13,391 bases of DNA from an uncultured Pseudomonadota bacterium (GTDB lineage Bacteria; Pseudomonadota; Gammaproteobacteria; Methylococcales; Methylomonadaceae). The notes below the pieces were generated by a model. It was not told the origin of the DNA and made no database searches. It was given only the letters and a program-made list of their open reading frames with translations. A program made the position numbers and the translations under genes. Below, piece after piece: positions 1 through 8,177 of this stretch. Within the stretch, counting starts at the first letter, position 1; each line of letters opens with the position of its first letter. Where the stretch lies: the NCBI GenBank assembly GCA_903904275.1, contig CAIVBX010000022.1:1-13391 (forward strand). The letters are read 5' to 3'.

Positions 1-621
1 AAACCGTTAGATGAATTGCCGAGCGTTACGCCAGAACAAGCCGTCGCGCATCCGAATTGGGATATGGGTAAAAAAATCTCAGTCGATTCTGCAACCATGA
101 TGAATAAAGGCTTAGAAATGATTGAAGCCTGTTTGTTGTTCAACATGAAGCCAGAACAAATCCAAGTTGTATTGCATCCGCAAAGCGTGATTCATTCGAT
201 GGTCGATTACGTTGATGGCACAGTTTTAGCACAAATGGGTTGCCCTGATATGCGAATTCCAATTGCTCATGCGCTCGCATATCCCGAACGTTTTGAATCG
301 GGTGCATCGCCGCTCGATATTTTTGCCGTCAAACACATGGATTTTGAACCTGCGGATTTGCAACGTTTTCCATGTTTGCGTCTTGCTTATGAAGCCATTA
401 CCGCAGGCGGGACAATGCCGACAGTTTTGAATGCGGCGAATGAAATTGCCGTTGAAGCGTTTTTAAATGAGCAAATTCGTTTTACCGATATTCCTGTTGT
501 GATTGAAAAAACGATGCAGACAATTCCCGTGCAAAAAGGCGACAGTTTGGAAAAAATTTTAGAAATGGATAGCAAGGCGCGAGTTATCGCAAATCAAGCA
601 ATTCAAAATTTGGCGAACTAA
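1..621 (+). CDS. dxr: 1-deoxy-D-xylulose 5-phosphate reductoisomerase, C-terminal part (5' end outside window)
   Basis: DXR makes 2-C-methyl-D-erythritol 4-phosphate from DXP with NADPH, the second step of the MEP isoprenoid pathway, in the cytoplasm. The reading frame is open from base 1, so the gene is cut by the window edge. The 206 visible residues are about the C-terminal half of a family normally near 400 residues. The stretch SVDSATMMNKGLE (about visible residues 31-43) is the catalytic-loop region that holds the Asn, Lys and metal-binding Glu of the active site. HPQSVIHSMV, PDMRIPIAHA and LNAANEI are further conserved family blocks, and the C-terminal helical domain is complete. The NADPH-binding N-terminal domain lies outside. 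The stop codon TAA shares one base with the ATG of rseP, which suggests co-transcription and translational coupling. The ATG at 16 is internal and not a real start. Confidence 0.97.
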   Translation, partial: KPLDELPSVTPEQAVAHPNWDMGKKISVDSATMMNKGLEMIEACLLFNMKPEQIQVVLHPQSVIHSMVDYVDGTVLAQMGCPDMRIPIAHALAYPERFESGASPLDIFAVKHMDFEPADLQRFPCLRLAYEAITAGGTMPTVLNAANEIAVEAFLNEQIRFTDIPVVIEKTMQTIPVQKGDSLEKILEMDSKARVIANQAIQNLAN

Positions 622-1961
622 TGAATTTTTTACACACACTGTTTTATTTCATTATAGCAATTGGCGTTTTGGTTGCGGTGCATGAATTCGGGCATTTTTG
701 GGTAGCACGAAAATCGGGTGTAAAAGTGATTCGTTTTTCAATTGGTTTTGGCAAAGTGCTTTGGCGTTATCAGAAAAATTCAAATTCAACGGAATATGTT
801 TTATCGTTAATTCCGCTTGGTGGCTATGTCAAAATGGTTGACGAACGCGAAGGCGAAGTTAGCAAAGAAGATTTAGCTGTTGCATTTAATCGTCAACCAC
901 TTTTGGCTCGCACAGCCATTGTTGCTGCTGGTCCAATTTTTAATTTAGTGTTAGCTGTTGCGTTATTTTGGAGTGTGTTGGTTATTGGTGAAGTAGGAAT
1001 TAAGCCCATTTTAGGACAGCCTGCGGCGCAATCTCTCGCAGCAAATGCAGGTTTTTTGGAAGGTGACGAAATACTTTTTGTTAATGACGAACCTACGCCA
1101 ACATTTATGCACGCAATGTCTTTAGTTATTTCAACAGCATTAGAAGGTAATGGAAACATTGCAGTCAAAGTGAAAAATCAAGACGATGAGCAAACCACGA
1201 AAACCTTGCATATTGACACTAGCGAAACAAAAACACCTGATGAGCTTTACGCGAAATTAGGGTTTAAATTATTTTCACCTACGTTAAAACCCATTATTGG
1301 CAATGTTCTGGACAGCGGTGCTGCAAAATTGGCAAATTTTAAAGAAGGCGATTTAATTCTCCGCGCTAATGAAATAGCAGTGAAAGATTGGCAACAATGG
1401 GTTGAAATTATCAAAAAAAATCCAAATCAAGCCTTACAAATTTTAATCGAACGTGACGGCATACAAACGACGTTGACGCTTACGCCAAATGCTGACGGAA
1501 AAATTGGCGCGTCCGTGAAAATTCCTGAAAATCTGTTGAAATCATTTCAAGTCAATTATTCACTGTCACCATTTGCAGCGATTCCACAAGCCTTTAAAAC
1601 CACTTATTTTTATTCGACTTCGACGCTTAAAATGATGGGGCAAATGTTTGTCGGTAAAGCGTCACTCGAAAATTTGAGTGGTCCAATTAGCATTGCACAA
1701 TATGCGGGGCAATCTGCTGAAATGGGCGTAGTGCATTTTCTAAAATTTATGGGGCTGATTAGCGTGAGTTTGGGGGTGTTGAATTTATTGCCCATTCCCA
1801 TTTTAGACGGAGGACATTTGTTTTTCTTCGCGCTTGAGGGTTTAAAAGGCTCGCCTGTGTCGGAAAAAATTCAGCTCTTTTTTCAAAAAATCGGTATCGT
1901 ATTATTGAGTTTGCTGATGTCTATCGCGATGTTCATGGATATTGGACGATTGTTTCAATAG
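621..1961 (+). CDS. rseP: RseP site-2 intramembrane zinc metalloprotease
   Basis: This is an inner-membrane S2P-type protease. In relatives it makes the second cut in the anti-sigma factor RseA to release sigma-E, and it also clears signal-peptide remnants. Residues 21-25 are the HEFGH zinc motif within the first membrane segment. The second metal ligand lies in the LDGGH motif (Asp396) after the NLLPIPI loop near the C-terminus. Two PDZ domains fill the periplasmic part, roughly residues 110-200 and 215-295. A GPIFN segment starts the second membrane helix, and a final hydrophobic helix ends the protein. At 446 residues it matches the usual length of about 450. Its ATG overlaps the dxr stop by one base and lacks a clear Shine-Dalgarno, in line with coupled translation. 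The dxr-rseP order is common in gammaproteobacteria. Confidence 0.97.
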   Translation: MNFLHTLFYFIIAIGVLVAVHEFGHFWVARKSGVKVIRFSIGFGKVLWRYQKNSNSTEYVLSLIPLGGYVKMVDEREGEVSKEDLAVAFNRQPLLARTAIVAAGPIFNLVLAVALFWSVLVIGEVGIKPILGQPAAQSLAANAGFLEGDEILFVNDEPTPTFMHAMSLVISTALEGNGNIAVKVKNQDDEQTTKTLHIDTSETKTPDELYAKLGFKLFSPTLKPIIGNVLDSGAAKLANFKEGDLILRANEIAVKDWQQWVEIIKKNPNQALQILIERDGIQTTLTLTPNADGKIGASVKIPENLLKSFQVNYSLSPFAAIPQAFKTTYFYSTSTLKMMGQMFVGKASLENLSGPISIAQYAGQSAEMGVVHFLKFMGLISVSLGVLNLLPIPILDGGHLFFFALEGLKGSPVSEKIQLFFQKIGIVLLSLLMSIAMFMDIGRLFQ

Positions 1962-2029
1962 TAATAGTCATAAGTGTGTCAAATCTAGCAGTTACAATCC
2001 GTAACAAAAATTGCTTAACTTACTTACTT

Positions 2030-3499
2030 ATGAACTTATTAAAATTTTCTTTGCCATTTTTTTTGTTTTTCTCTGTGTATAACAACACTTATGCCACTGA
2101 AGAAATTGAATTTGAAAAAGAAACAGCTAAAAAAGACACCCAGTTTAGTCTCATGAATCTGCTGGCGGAAAAAGGTCTACATGATATTGAAAACGAATCG
2201 TGGAATATGTATGGACAAATCAACTACATCTCTTATTGGCATGGCAGTTTTAATGCGCCATATACGAATTTGAATGGTAGCAATAGCTCTTTAGCACCCA
2301 ATCAAGATTATGGTTATACAGGATCAGGTGATTTGTATTTCGGATTAAAAACATTTTGGGATGGTGGTGAAATTTACGCAGCACCCGAAAGTATTGCAGA
2401 ATCTCCTTTTTCAAATTTGAAAGGTATTGGCGGTTTAATTAACGATTTTGAATTACAAAAAAACGGTGGGAAATTACCGATTGTCTACCGTTCAAGAGCG
2501 TATCTTAAACAAACCATCAATTTAGGTGGCGACAAGATTCACTTAGATTCTGCGCCCATGCAATTAGGCAGTACCGTCGATAGTAGACGTTTAACGTTTC
2601 GTGTGGGTGGTTTTAGTATTTTGGATTTTTTTGATAAAAACTCGTACTCGGGCGATTTGCGTAGACAGTTTATGAATATGGGATTTATGACACATACTGC
2701 CTACGATTTTGCTTCTGATGCGCGTGGTTACAGCTTTGGTGGCGTTGTTGAATATTTTCATGATGATTGGGCAATTCGTTTCGGACGCATTACGCCGCCC
2801 ACAAATCCGAATGATTTGCCGATTGATTACCGCATTTTCAAATACTATGGTGATCAAGTCGAAATCGAACACCACCACAAATTATTCGATCGAGATGGCG
2901 CAGTGCGTTTATTAGGTTATCGAAATCACTTAAACACGGGGCGTTTTGATGAAGCCATTGCGGCATTTCAAAATGATTCCTCTAAAAACGCGGCAGCTTG
3001 TACAAGCTATCATTATGATTCTGAAAATGCAGTCGCGCCTGATTTATGTTGGGCGCGTAGACCTCAAAACAAAATAGGTATTGGCATCAATTTAGAGCAG
3101 CAAGTTACAGACGATGTGGGTTTATTTTTCAGAGGAATGTATTCGGATGGTAAAACAGAAGTTTTTGCTTATACCTCCGCAGATAGGTCGATTTCTTTCG
3201 GTGCACTGGCAAATGGTATGCGTTGGGGGCGAGATAAAGACCAATTAGGTGTGGGTTATGCTCAAAGCTGGATTTCCAAGCAACACGCAAAATATCTTAG
3301 CATGGGCGGAGTAGATGGTTTTATTGGTGATGGCAAAATAAATTATAGTCCAGAGCGTGCATTTAATGTGTTTTACAGTTTGAATTTACTTAGTTCTCTT
3401 TGGGTGACTGGCGATTATCAATTACTTGCAAATCCTGCTTTCAATGCTGATAGAGGTCCTGTTGATATTTACAGTGTAAAAATGCACGTCGAATTCTAA
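2030..3499 (+). CDS. Carbohydrate-selective porin, OprB-type outer membrane protein
   Basis: This is probably an outer-membrane beta-barrel porin of the OprB/carbohydrate-porin family, which in characterised members passes sugars. The ATG at 2030 is preferred because it begins a classic signal peptide: Met-Asn-Leu-Leu-Lys, a hydrophobic core rich in Phe and Leu, then likely cleavage after Thr-Tyr-Ala at residue 22. A GTG at 1976 in the same frame would add 18 polar residues before it. The mature protein (about 467 residues) has alternating aromatic and polar strands. It includes a YGQINYISYWH strand near the N-terminus, a GGEIYAAPE block, a long conserved core (RLTFRVGGFSILDFFD, then DYRIFKYYGDQVEIEH) and a C-terminal strand ending in Phe (VKMHVEF), as expected for BAM-dependent insertion. 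Family assignment rests on recalled conserved blocks; the transported solute is unknown. No Shine-Dalgarno is obvious. The gene lies where bamA often follows rseP. Confidence 0.83.
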   Translation: MNLLKFSLPFFLFFSVYNNTYATEEIEFEKETAKKDTQFSLMNLLAEKGLHDIENESWNMYGQINYISYWHGSFNAPYTNLNGSNSSLAPNQDYGYTGSGDLYFGLKTFWDGGEIYAAPESIAESPFSNLKGIGGLINDFELQKNGGKLPIVYRSRAYLKQTINLGGDKIHLDSAPMQLGSTVDSRRLTFRVGGFSILDFFDKNSYSGDLRRQFMNMGFMTHTAYDFASDARGYSFGGVVEYFHDDWAIRFGRITPPTNPNDLPIDYRIFKYYGDQVEIEHHHKLFDRDGAVRLLGYRNHLNTGRFDEAIAAFQNDSSKNAAACTSYHYDSENAVAPDLCWARRPQNKIGIGINLEQQVTDDVGLFFRGMYSDGKTEVFAYTSADRSISFGALANGMRWGRDKDQLGVGYAQSWISKQHAKYLSMGGVDGFIGDGKINYSPERAFNVFYSLNLLSSLWVTGDYQLLANPAFNADRGPVDIYSVKMHVEF

Positions 3500-3572
3500 C
3501 TAATGGTCAGATTTCTAGTCGCTATATTTACGCCATCCGAATATATTTTGAATTTTAGTGTTATGAGAATTT

Positions 3573-4523
3573 ATGGCAATTAAACAAAAATCATTGATGC
3601 TTTATGGTTGGCTGTCAATTTTTGCGGCAATATCAACTATTGCACTTAAAAGTTATGCTTATTGGTTGACTGATTCTGTTGGCTTATTATCAGACGCACT
3701 TGAATCTGTCATCAATTTAGTTGCCGCCATTATTATGTTAATCGTGTTATATATCGCGGCAAAACCACCCGACGAAAAACACCCTTATGGTCATGAAAAA
3801 GTAGAATACTTTTCAAGTGGTGCAGAAGGCGTAATGATTTTGCTCGCCGCTGTAAGTATCATAATTACAGCTTGGGGACGTTTGAAACATCCACAACCTT
3901 TACAACAACTTGATATTGGGATTGCTATTTCTGTTTTAGCTTCTGTTATTAACTTAATTGTTGCGTTTATTTTGATAAAAGTGGGGAAACGGCGCAATTC
4001 AATTACACTCGAATCTGATGGCAAACATTTAATGACGGATGTATGGACAACGGTCGGTATTTTGATAGGCATCGGAGCGATTTTGGTTGCAAATTCGTTT
4101 GAAGAAAGTCTGATTGTTGCGAAACAATTAGGACTAAATGGTTGGGAAATTTTTGACCCGATTATTGCCATGATTGTTGCATTAAATATCGTTTGGACAG
4201 GATTGCAATTATTACGTCGTACATTTTCTGGTTTAATGGACGCCGCGTTAATTCCGACTGAACAAGTTCAAATTATCGAAATTTTAGAACAATTTGTTTC
4301 CCTAAATGGTATTGCTTATCATGCGTTGCGAACTCGCTACGCGGGAGCAAGACGCTTTATGTCAGTTCATGTTTTAGTTCCTGGGGATTGGACAGTACAA
4401 CAAGGGCATGATTTGGTTGAGTTGATAGAACAACACATTACAACAATTTTTGACAATATAGACATCGATACACATCTTGAACCTATTGAAGATCCAGTAT
4501 CCTGGAAACATTTAAACAGCTAA
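3573..4523 (+). CDS. Cation diffusion facilitator (CDF) family metal transporter
   Basis: This is an inner-membrane divalent-metal/proton antiporter that exports metals such as zinc, iron(II) or cobalt from the cytoplasm. At 316 residues it has the family's normal size, with about six membrane segments in the first 215 residues. The SDALES motif of helix 2 supplies Asp41, HPYGHEKVEYF (70-80) follows it, and helix 5 carries His152-xxx-Asp156 in SDGKHLMTDVW. The last 90 residues form the cytoplasmic ferredoxin-like CDF domain with several His residues. The second acidic position of the helix-2 metal site (Asp in E. coli FieF/YiiP, Asp-xxx-Asp) is Ser45 here, so the exact metal cannot be predicted. 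A weak GAG precedes the ATG by five bases. The dsbC-type gene starts 16 bases after its stop, so the two are probably one operon. Confidence 0.93.
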   Translation: MAIKQKSLMLYGWLSIFAAISTIALKSYAYWLTDSVGLLSDALESVINLVAAIIMLIVLYIAAKPPDEKHPYGHEKVEYFSSGAEGVMILLAAVSIIITAWGRLKHPQPLQQLDIGIAISVLASVINLIVAFILIKVGKRRNSITLESDGKHLMTDVWTTVGILIGIGAILVANSFEESLIVAKQLGLNGWEIFDPIIAMIVALNIVWTGLQLLRRTFSGLMDAALIPTEQVQIIEILEQFVSLNGIAYHALRTRYAGARRFMSVHVLVPGDWTVQQGHDLVELIEQHITTIFDNIDIDTHLEPIEDPVSWKHLNS

Positions 4524-4539
4524 ATTTTATAGAGATAAA

Positions 4540-5253
4540 ATGAAAAAATTACTTTTAAGCGCAACATTTGCATTGCTCACCACAAACGCATTTTCAGATG
4601 AAAAAATTATCCGTGAAACCTTACTAAAATCGATGCCGTCACTTTCAATTCAAAGTGTTACACCTTCACCTGTAAAAGGATTATTTGAAGTCACTGTTGG
4701 TGGCGATATTATTTATGTTTCGGATGATGGCAAATACTTATTTCAAGGGCGATTGATTGATACTCAAACACGCACCGATTTGACAGATGAAAAATTAAGT
4801 GGCGTTAGAAAAGCGAATTTAGACAAATTAGGGCAAGACAAAATGATTATTTTCAAGCCTAAAATTCACACTTATACTGCAACTGTTTTCACCGATATTG
4901 ACTGTGGATATTGTCGTAAATTGCATTCTGAATTAGATTCCTATTTAGCCGAAGGAATTCAAATTCAATACTTGTTCTATCCGCGTGCTGGAAAAGGTTC
5001 AGAATCTTATAACAAAGCGATTTCTGTTTGGTGTGCAAAAGATAAAAACGCGGCATTAACTGCCGCAAAAAAAGATCAAAAAGTTGAATCAAAAACGTGT
5101 GAAAATCCTGTTGATGAACACATGGCACTCGCAACTAGTTTTGATGTCAAAGGTACACCAATGATTGTGACGGAAAAAGGCACAATTTATCCAGGTTATT
5201 TGCCTGCGAAACAACTAGTTGAAATTTTGAAAAGCGAGAAAAAACCGCAATAA
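4540..5253 (+). CDS. dsbC: DsbC-type periplasmic thiol:disulfide interchange protein
   Basis: This is a periplasmic disulfide isomerase that corrects wrong disulfides in secreted proteins and is kept reduced by DsbD in known systems. Residues 1-19 form a signal peptide (MKKLLL core, cleavage near Ala-Phe-Ser). Residues 20-75 match the N-terminal dimerisation domain, and the rest is a thioredoxin-fold domain. The active site is Cys122-Gly-Tyr-Cys125, the CGYC form typical of DsbC, with the cis-proline in GTPM (Pro207). A second pair, Cys165 and Cys187, matches the structural disulfide of DsbC. At 237 residues it fits the family (E. coli about 236). An AGAG ribosome site at 4531-4534 lies six bases before the ATG. 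DsbG is the main alternative, but the CGYC site favours DsbC. In many gammaproteobacteria dsbC neighbours recJ or xerD; here it follows a metal transporter. Confidence 0.94.
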   Translation: MKKLLLSATFALLTTNAFSDEKIIRETLLKSMPSLSIQSVTPSPVKGLFEVTVGGDIIYVSDDGKYLFQGRLIDTQTRTDLTDEKLSGVRKANLDKLGQDKMIIFKPKIHTYTATVFTDIDCGYCRKLHSELDSYLAEGIQIQYLFYPRAGKGSESYNKAISVWCAKDKNAALTAAKKDQKVESKTCENPVDEHMALATSFDVKGTPMIVTEKGTIYPGYLPAKQLVEILKSEKKPQ

Positions 5254-5326
5254 TCACACTGTTACTTACTTGAAAACTCAAGCCATTAAAATGTCGTTTT
5301 ATTCATAAATTCCAAGAGGTCGTGTC

Positions 5327-6823
5327 ATGTACGAACATTTAGAAACTGCCAAAAATACAGATAATTTAAAACGAGTTGTGATTGATCCTGTTTCACGGGT
5401 GGAAGGTCACGGCAAAGTTACATTGCTACTCGACGAAAATAACAAAGTGCAACAAGCGCGTTTGCACATTGTTGAATTTCGTGGTTTTGAGAAATTCATA
5501 CAAGGTCGCCCGTATTGGGAATTACCCGTTTTAGTGCAACGTTTGTGCGGGATTTGCCCTGTCAGTCATCATTTAGCTGCGGCAAAGGCGATTGACCAAC
5601 TCGTCGGTGTTGATCCAGATAACTTGCCTGTTTCAGCAACAAAACTAAGACGTTTGTTGCATTTTGGGCAAACGTTGCAATCACACGCCTTGCATTTCTT
5701 CCATTTATCTAGCCCTGATTTGTTGTTTGGTTTCGAAAGCGACATAAGCAAACGAAATGTCGTTGGCGTATTAAGTGATTTTCCTGATATTGGTTTGCAA
5801 GGCGTGAAAATGCGTAAATACGGACAAGAAGTTATCCGTATGGTTTCAGGTAAACGTGTACACGGCACCAGTGCGATTGCAGGTGGCGTAAATAAAGCAT
5901 TAAGTAAAGAAGAACGTGATTATTTGCTAACCGATATTGACCAAATTATTGCGTGGTCGGATGCGTCAGTTGAATTAGTGAAAAAAGTACATTGTTCAAA
6001 TCTGCCTTTTTATGACGACTTCGGTACGATTCGTAGTAATTATTTAGGCATGGTGCAACCTGATGGCGCGTTAGAACTTTATCACGGTGGCTTGCGCGTT
6101 AAAGATGCCGAAGGCAAAACACTGTTTGACCATATCGATTACTGCAAATATAACGACTACATTCACGAAGAAGTACGTTCGTGGTCATACATGAAATTTC
6201 CGTATTTAACGTCGATTGGTAAAGAAAACGGCTGGTATCGCGTCGGGCCTTTAGCTCGCGTAAATAACTGTGATTACATCAACACGCCACTTGCCGAAAA
6301 ACAACGAGTGACTTTCAAAGCACACGGCGGCGAGGCGATGGTTCACAGTATGTTGGCGTTCCATTGGGCGCGATTGATTGAAGTGTTGCATTGCGCTGAA
6401 AGCATCAAAGAATTATTAAACGATCCCGATGTATTAAAACTCGAAGAACCTGCAAAAGGTGAAAGACGTTTTGAAGGCATCGGTGTCATTGAAGCCCCAC
6501 GCGGAACGTTATTTCACCATTATCAAGTCGATGAAAATGATATTGTGACCAAAGCGAATTTAATCGTTTCGACGACGAGCAACAACATGGGCATGAATGA
6601 ATCGGTGCGCCAAGTGGCGGCAGAATACTTGTCAGGACAAGAATTGACAGAACCTTTACTTAACAATTTAGAAGTTGCGATTCGTGCTTATGACCCTTGT
6701 TTGTCTTGTGCGACACATGCGGTTGGCAAAATGCCATTGCAACTTGAACTTGTGAACGCGAAAGGCGATTTGATTGATAAATTGGTCAAACACGACACAG
6801 GAGAGATTGAGCGAATCGCTTAA
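5327..6823 (+). CDS. hoxH: NAD-linked [NiFe] hydrogenase large (catalytic) subunit HoxH
   Basis: HoxH is the NiFe-bearing subunit of bidirectional cytoplasmic hydrogenases (group 3d type), which couple H2 oxidation or evolution to NAD(H) together with HoxY and the HoxFU diaphorase. Both nickel-site motifs are intact. The N-terminal motif is RLCGICPVSHH, with Cys74, Cys77 and His81; the C-terminal motif is DPCLSCATH, with Cys458, Cys461 and His464. RVEGHGKVTL (24-33) is the usual N-terminal signature. About 34 residues follow His464. In this family a C-terminal peptide is removed by a HoxW-type endopeptidase after this His, so the gene encodes an unprocessed precursor that looks able to mature. 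AGAGG at 5315-5319 lies seven bases before the ATG. No hoxF, hoxU, hoxY, hoxW or hyp gene lies beside it. F420-linked and sulfhydrogenase large subunits are less likely, given the strong match to HoxH blocks. Confidence 0.93.
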   Translation: MYEHLETAKNTDNLKRVVIDPVSRVEGHGKVTLLLDENNKVQQARLHIVEFRGFEKFIQGRPYWELPVLVQRLCGICPVSHHLAAAKAIDQLVGVDPDNLPVSATKLRRLLHFGQTLQSHALHFFHLSSPDLLFGFESDISKRNVVGVLSDFPDIGLQGVKMRKYGQEVIRMVSGKRVHGTSAIAGGVNKALSKEERDYLLTDIDQIIAWSDASVELVKKVHCSNLPFYDDFGTIRSNYLGMVQPDGALELYHGGLRVKDAEGKTLFDHIDYCKYNDYIHEEVRSWSYMKFPYLTSIGKENGWYRVGPLARVNNCDYINTPLAEKQRVTFKAHGGEAMVHSMLAFHWARLIEVLHCAESIKELLNDPDVLKLEEPAKGERRFEGIGVIEAPRGTLFHHYQVDENDIVTKANLIVSTTSNNMGMNESVRQVAAEYLSGQELTEPLLNNLEVAIRAYDPCLSCATHAVGKMPLQLELVNAKGDLIDKLVKHDTGEIERIA

Positions 6824-6869
6824 TTTCTTTGTAAAAAAGAAAAATTAAACTTCAAAATTTGGAATTATT

Positions 6870-8162
6870 ATGGCAAAAAATGTAGTTGTTATCGGCACGC
6901 AATGGGGTGACGAAGGCAAAGGTAAATTGGTCGATTTATTGACAGAACAAGCGTCATCCGTTGTGCGATTTCAAGGTGGACACAACGCAGGACATACACT
7001 TGTCATCAATGGACAAAAAACCGTTTTGCATTTAATTCCGTCAGGGATTTTGCGCGACAACGTGAAATGTTTGATTGGCAATGGCGTTGTTTTATCGCTT
7101 GAAGCGTTGTTTCATGAAATTGAAGTGCTGGAAAAAGCAGGATTAAGTGTTCGTAATCGTTTGTCAATTAGCGAAGCATGCGCGTTGATTTTGCCAATTC
7201 ACATTGCAATCGACCAAGCGCGTGAAAAAGCGCGTGCTGGTAAAGCTATCGGCACAACAGGACGCGGCATTGGACCAGCTTATGAAGACAAAGTTGGGCG
7301 ACGTGGTTTGCGTGCAGGCGATTTATTAAACGCTGAAACGTTTGCTGAGAAATTAAAAGAATTGGTCGAATATCACAATTTTATGTTGGTAAATTATTAC
7401 AAAGTCGAAGCAGTGAATTTCGATGATGTTTTGAAAGAAACGTTGCGTTTAGGCGAACAACTTAAACCGATGATGACTGACGTTAGTGAATTGCTTTACG
7501 AAGCACAAAAACGCGATGAAAACGTATTATTTGAAGGCGCACAAGGCGCGTTGCTCGATATTGACCACGGAACGTTTCCTTACGTTACATCGTCAAGTAC
7601 CACCGCAGGTGGCGCAGCAACAGGTAGCGGCATCGGCTTATTAAATTTTGATTATGTTTTAGGTATTACAAAAGCCTATTCAACCCGCGTCGGAAACGGT
7701 CCTTTTCCATCGGAATTATTTGATTCCAACGGCGATCATTTAGGCGTAAAAGGTTTTGAATTTGGCGCGACTACTGGGCGCAAACGTCGCACAGGTTGGT
7801 TTGATGCAGTTGCCATGCGTAAATCAGCACAACTCAACAGTTTAAGCGGCATTTGCTTGACGAAATTGGATGTTTTAGACGGTTTAGAAAAAATCGGCAT
7901 TTGTACTGCTTACAACATCGACGGCAAAATTGTTGAAGTTGCACCACTTGGCGCAGATTCTTACGAAAAATGCGTTCCTGTTTTTGAAGAAATGGCGGGT
8001 TGGTCAGAAAAATCAGAAGGGGTAACAAACTATGATGATTTACCTGAAAATGCGAAAAAATACATTCGCCGCTTAGAAGAATTAGTCGGTGTCAAAATCA
8101 CGATTATTTCAACAGGCGCAGAACGTGATGAAACCATCGTGTTAGAACATCCTTTCGCTTAA
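6870..8162 (+). CDS. purA: Adenylosuccinate synthetase
   Basis: PurA joins IMP and aspartate using GTP to give adenylosuccinate, the committed step to AMP, in the cytoplasm. The P-loop-like GTQWGDEGKGK spans residues 9-19, including the catalytic Asp14. GGHNAGHT (36-43) holds the second catalytic residue, His42. The TTGRGIGPAYEDK block lies near 130, the IMP/Mg region GAQGALLDIDHGTFPYVTSS near 225, and the aspartate-binding TTGRKRRTGW segment near 303. TKLDVLDGL, which resembles a guanine-specificity motif, and the C-terminal STGAERDETI are also present. The 430 residues match the E. coli enzyme (432). A GGA six bases before the ATG is the ribosome site. The 46-base gap after hoxH has no convincing terminator, so purA may share a transcript with hoxH. 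A small uncharacterised gene follows after 15 bases. Confidence 0.98.
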   Translation: MAKNVVVIGTQWGDEGKGKLVDLLTEQASSVVRFQGGHNAGHTLVINGQKTVLHLIPSGILRDNVKCLIGNGVVLSLEALFHEIEVLEKAGLSVRNRLSISEACALILPIHIAIDQAREKARAGKAIGTTGRGIGPAYEDKVGRRGLRAGDLLNAETFAEKLKELVEYHNFMLVNYYKVEAVNFDDVLKETLRLGEQLKPMMTDVSELLYEAQKRDENVLFEGAQGALLDIDHGTFPYVTSSSTTAGGAATGSGIGLLNFDYVLGITKAYSTRVGNGPFPSELFDSNGDHLGVKGFEFGATTGRKRRTGWFDAVAMRKSAQLNSLSGICLTKLDVLDGLEKIGICTAYNIDGKIVEVAPLGADSYEKCVPVFEEMAGWSEKSEGVTNYDDLPENAKKYIRRLEELVGVKITIISTGAERDETIVLEHPFA

Positions 8163-8164
8163 TT

Positions 8165-8168
8165 GGAG
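8165..8168 (+). promoter_or_regulatory. Ribosome binding site deciding the start of the small gene at 8178
   Basis: GGAG lies nine bases before ATG 8178, just after the purA stop codon. An in-frame TTG at 8163 lies before this site and would put the Shine-Dalgarno inside the coding region, so the ATG is chosen. Confidence 0.75.
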
Positions 8169-8177
8169 CAAAAAATT

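Noticed and set aside
1991..2005. Hairpin GTTAC-AATCC-GTAAC behind rseP as a terminator
   Set aside because: There are only five base pairs, and it is followed by A, not T, on the + strand.
1976..2029. GTG at 1976 as the porin start
   Set aside because: It puts 18 mostly polar residues before a textbook signal peptide that begins at the ATG at 2030. Neither start has a clear Shine-Dalgarno.
3791..4171. Minus-strand open frame of 126 codons within the CDF gene
   Set aside because: It is antisense to membrane-helix coding sequence and shows no domain or start signal.
5269..5282. Hairpin CTTGA-AAAC-TCAAG between dsbC and hoxH as a terminator
   Set aside because: It has a five-pair stem without a T-run, so no call on termination is possible.
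6821..6846. Imperfect TAATTTCTTT / AAAGAAAAATTA inverted repeat between hoxH and purA
   Set aside because: It is almost entirely A:T, has a bulge and no U-tract, and is likely a by-product of AT-rich spacer sequence.
8163..8177. TTG at 8163 as start of the small gene after purA
   Set aside because: The GGAG ribosome site lies downstream of it and is well placed for the ATG at 8178.
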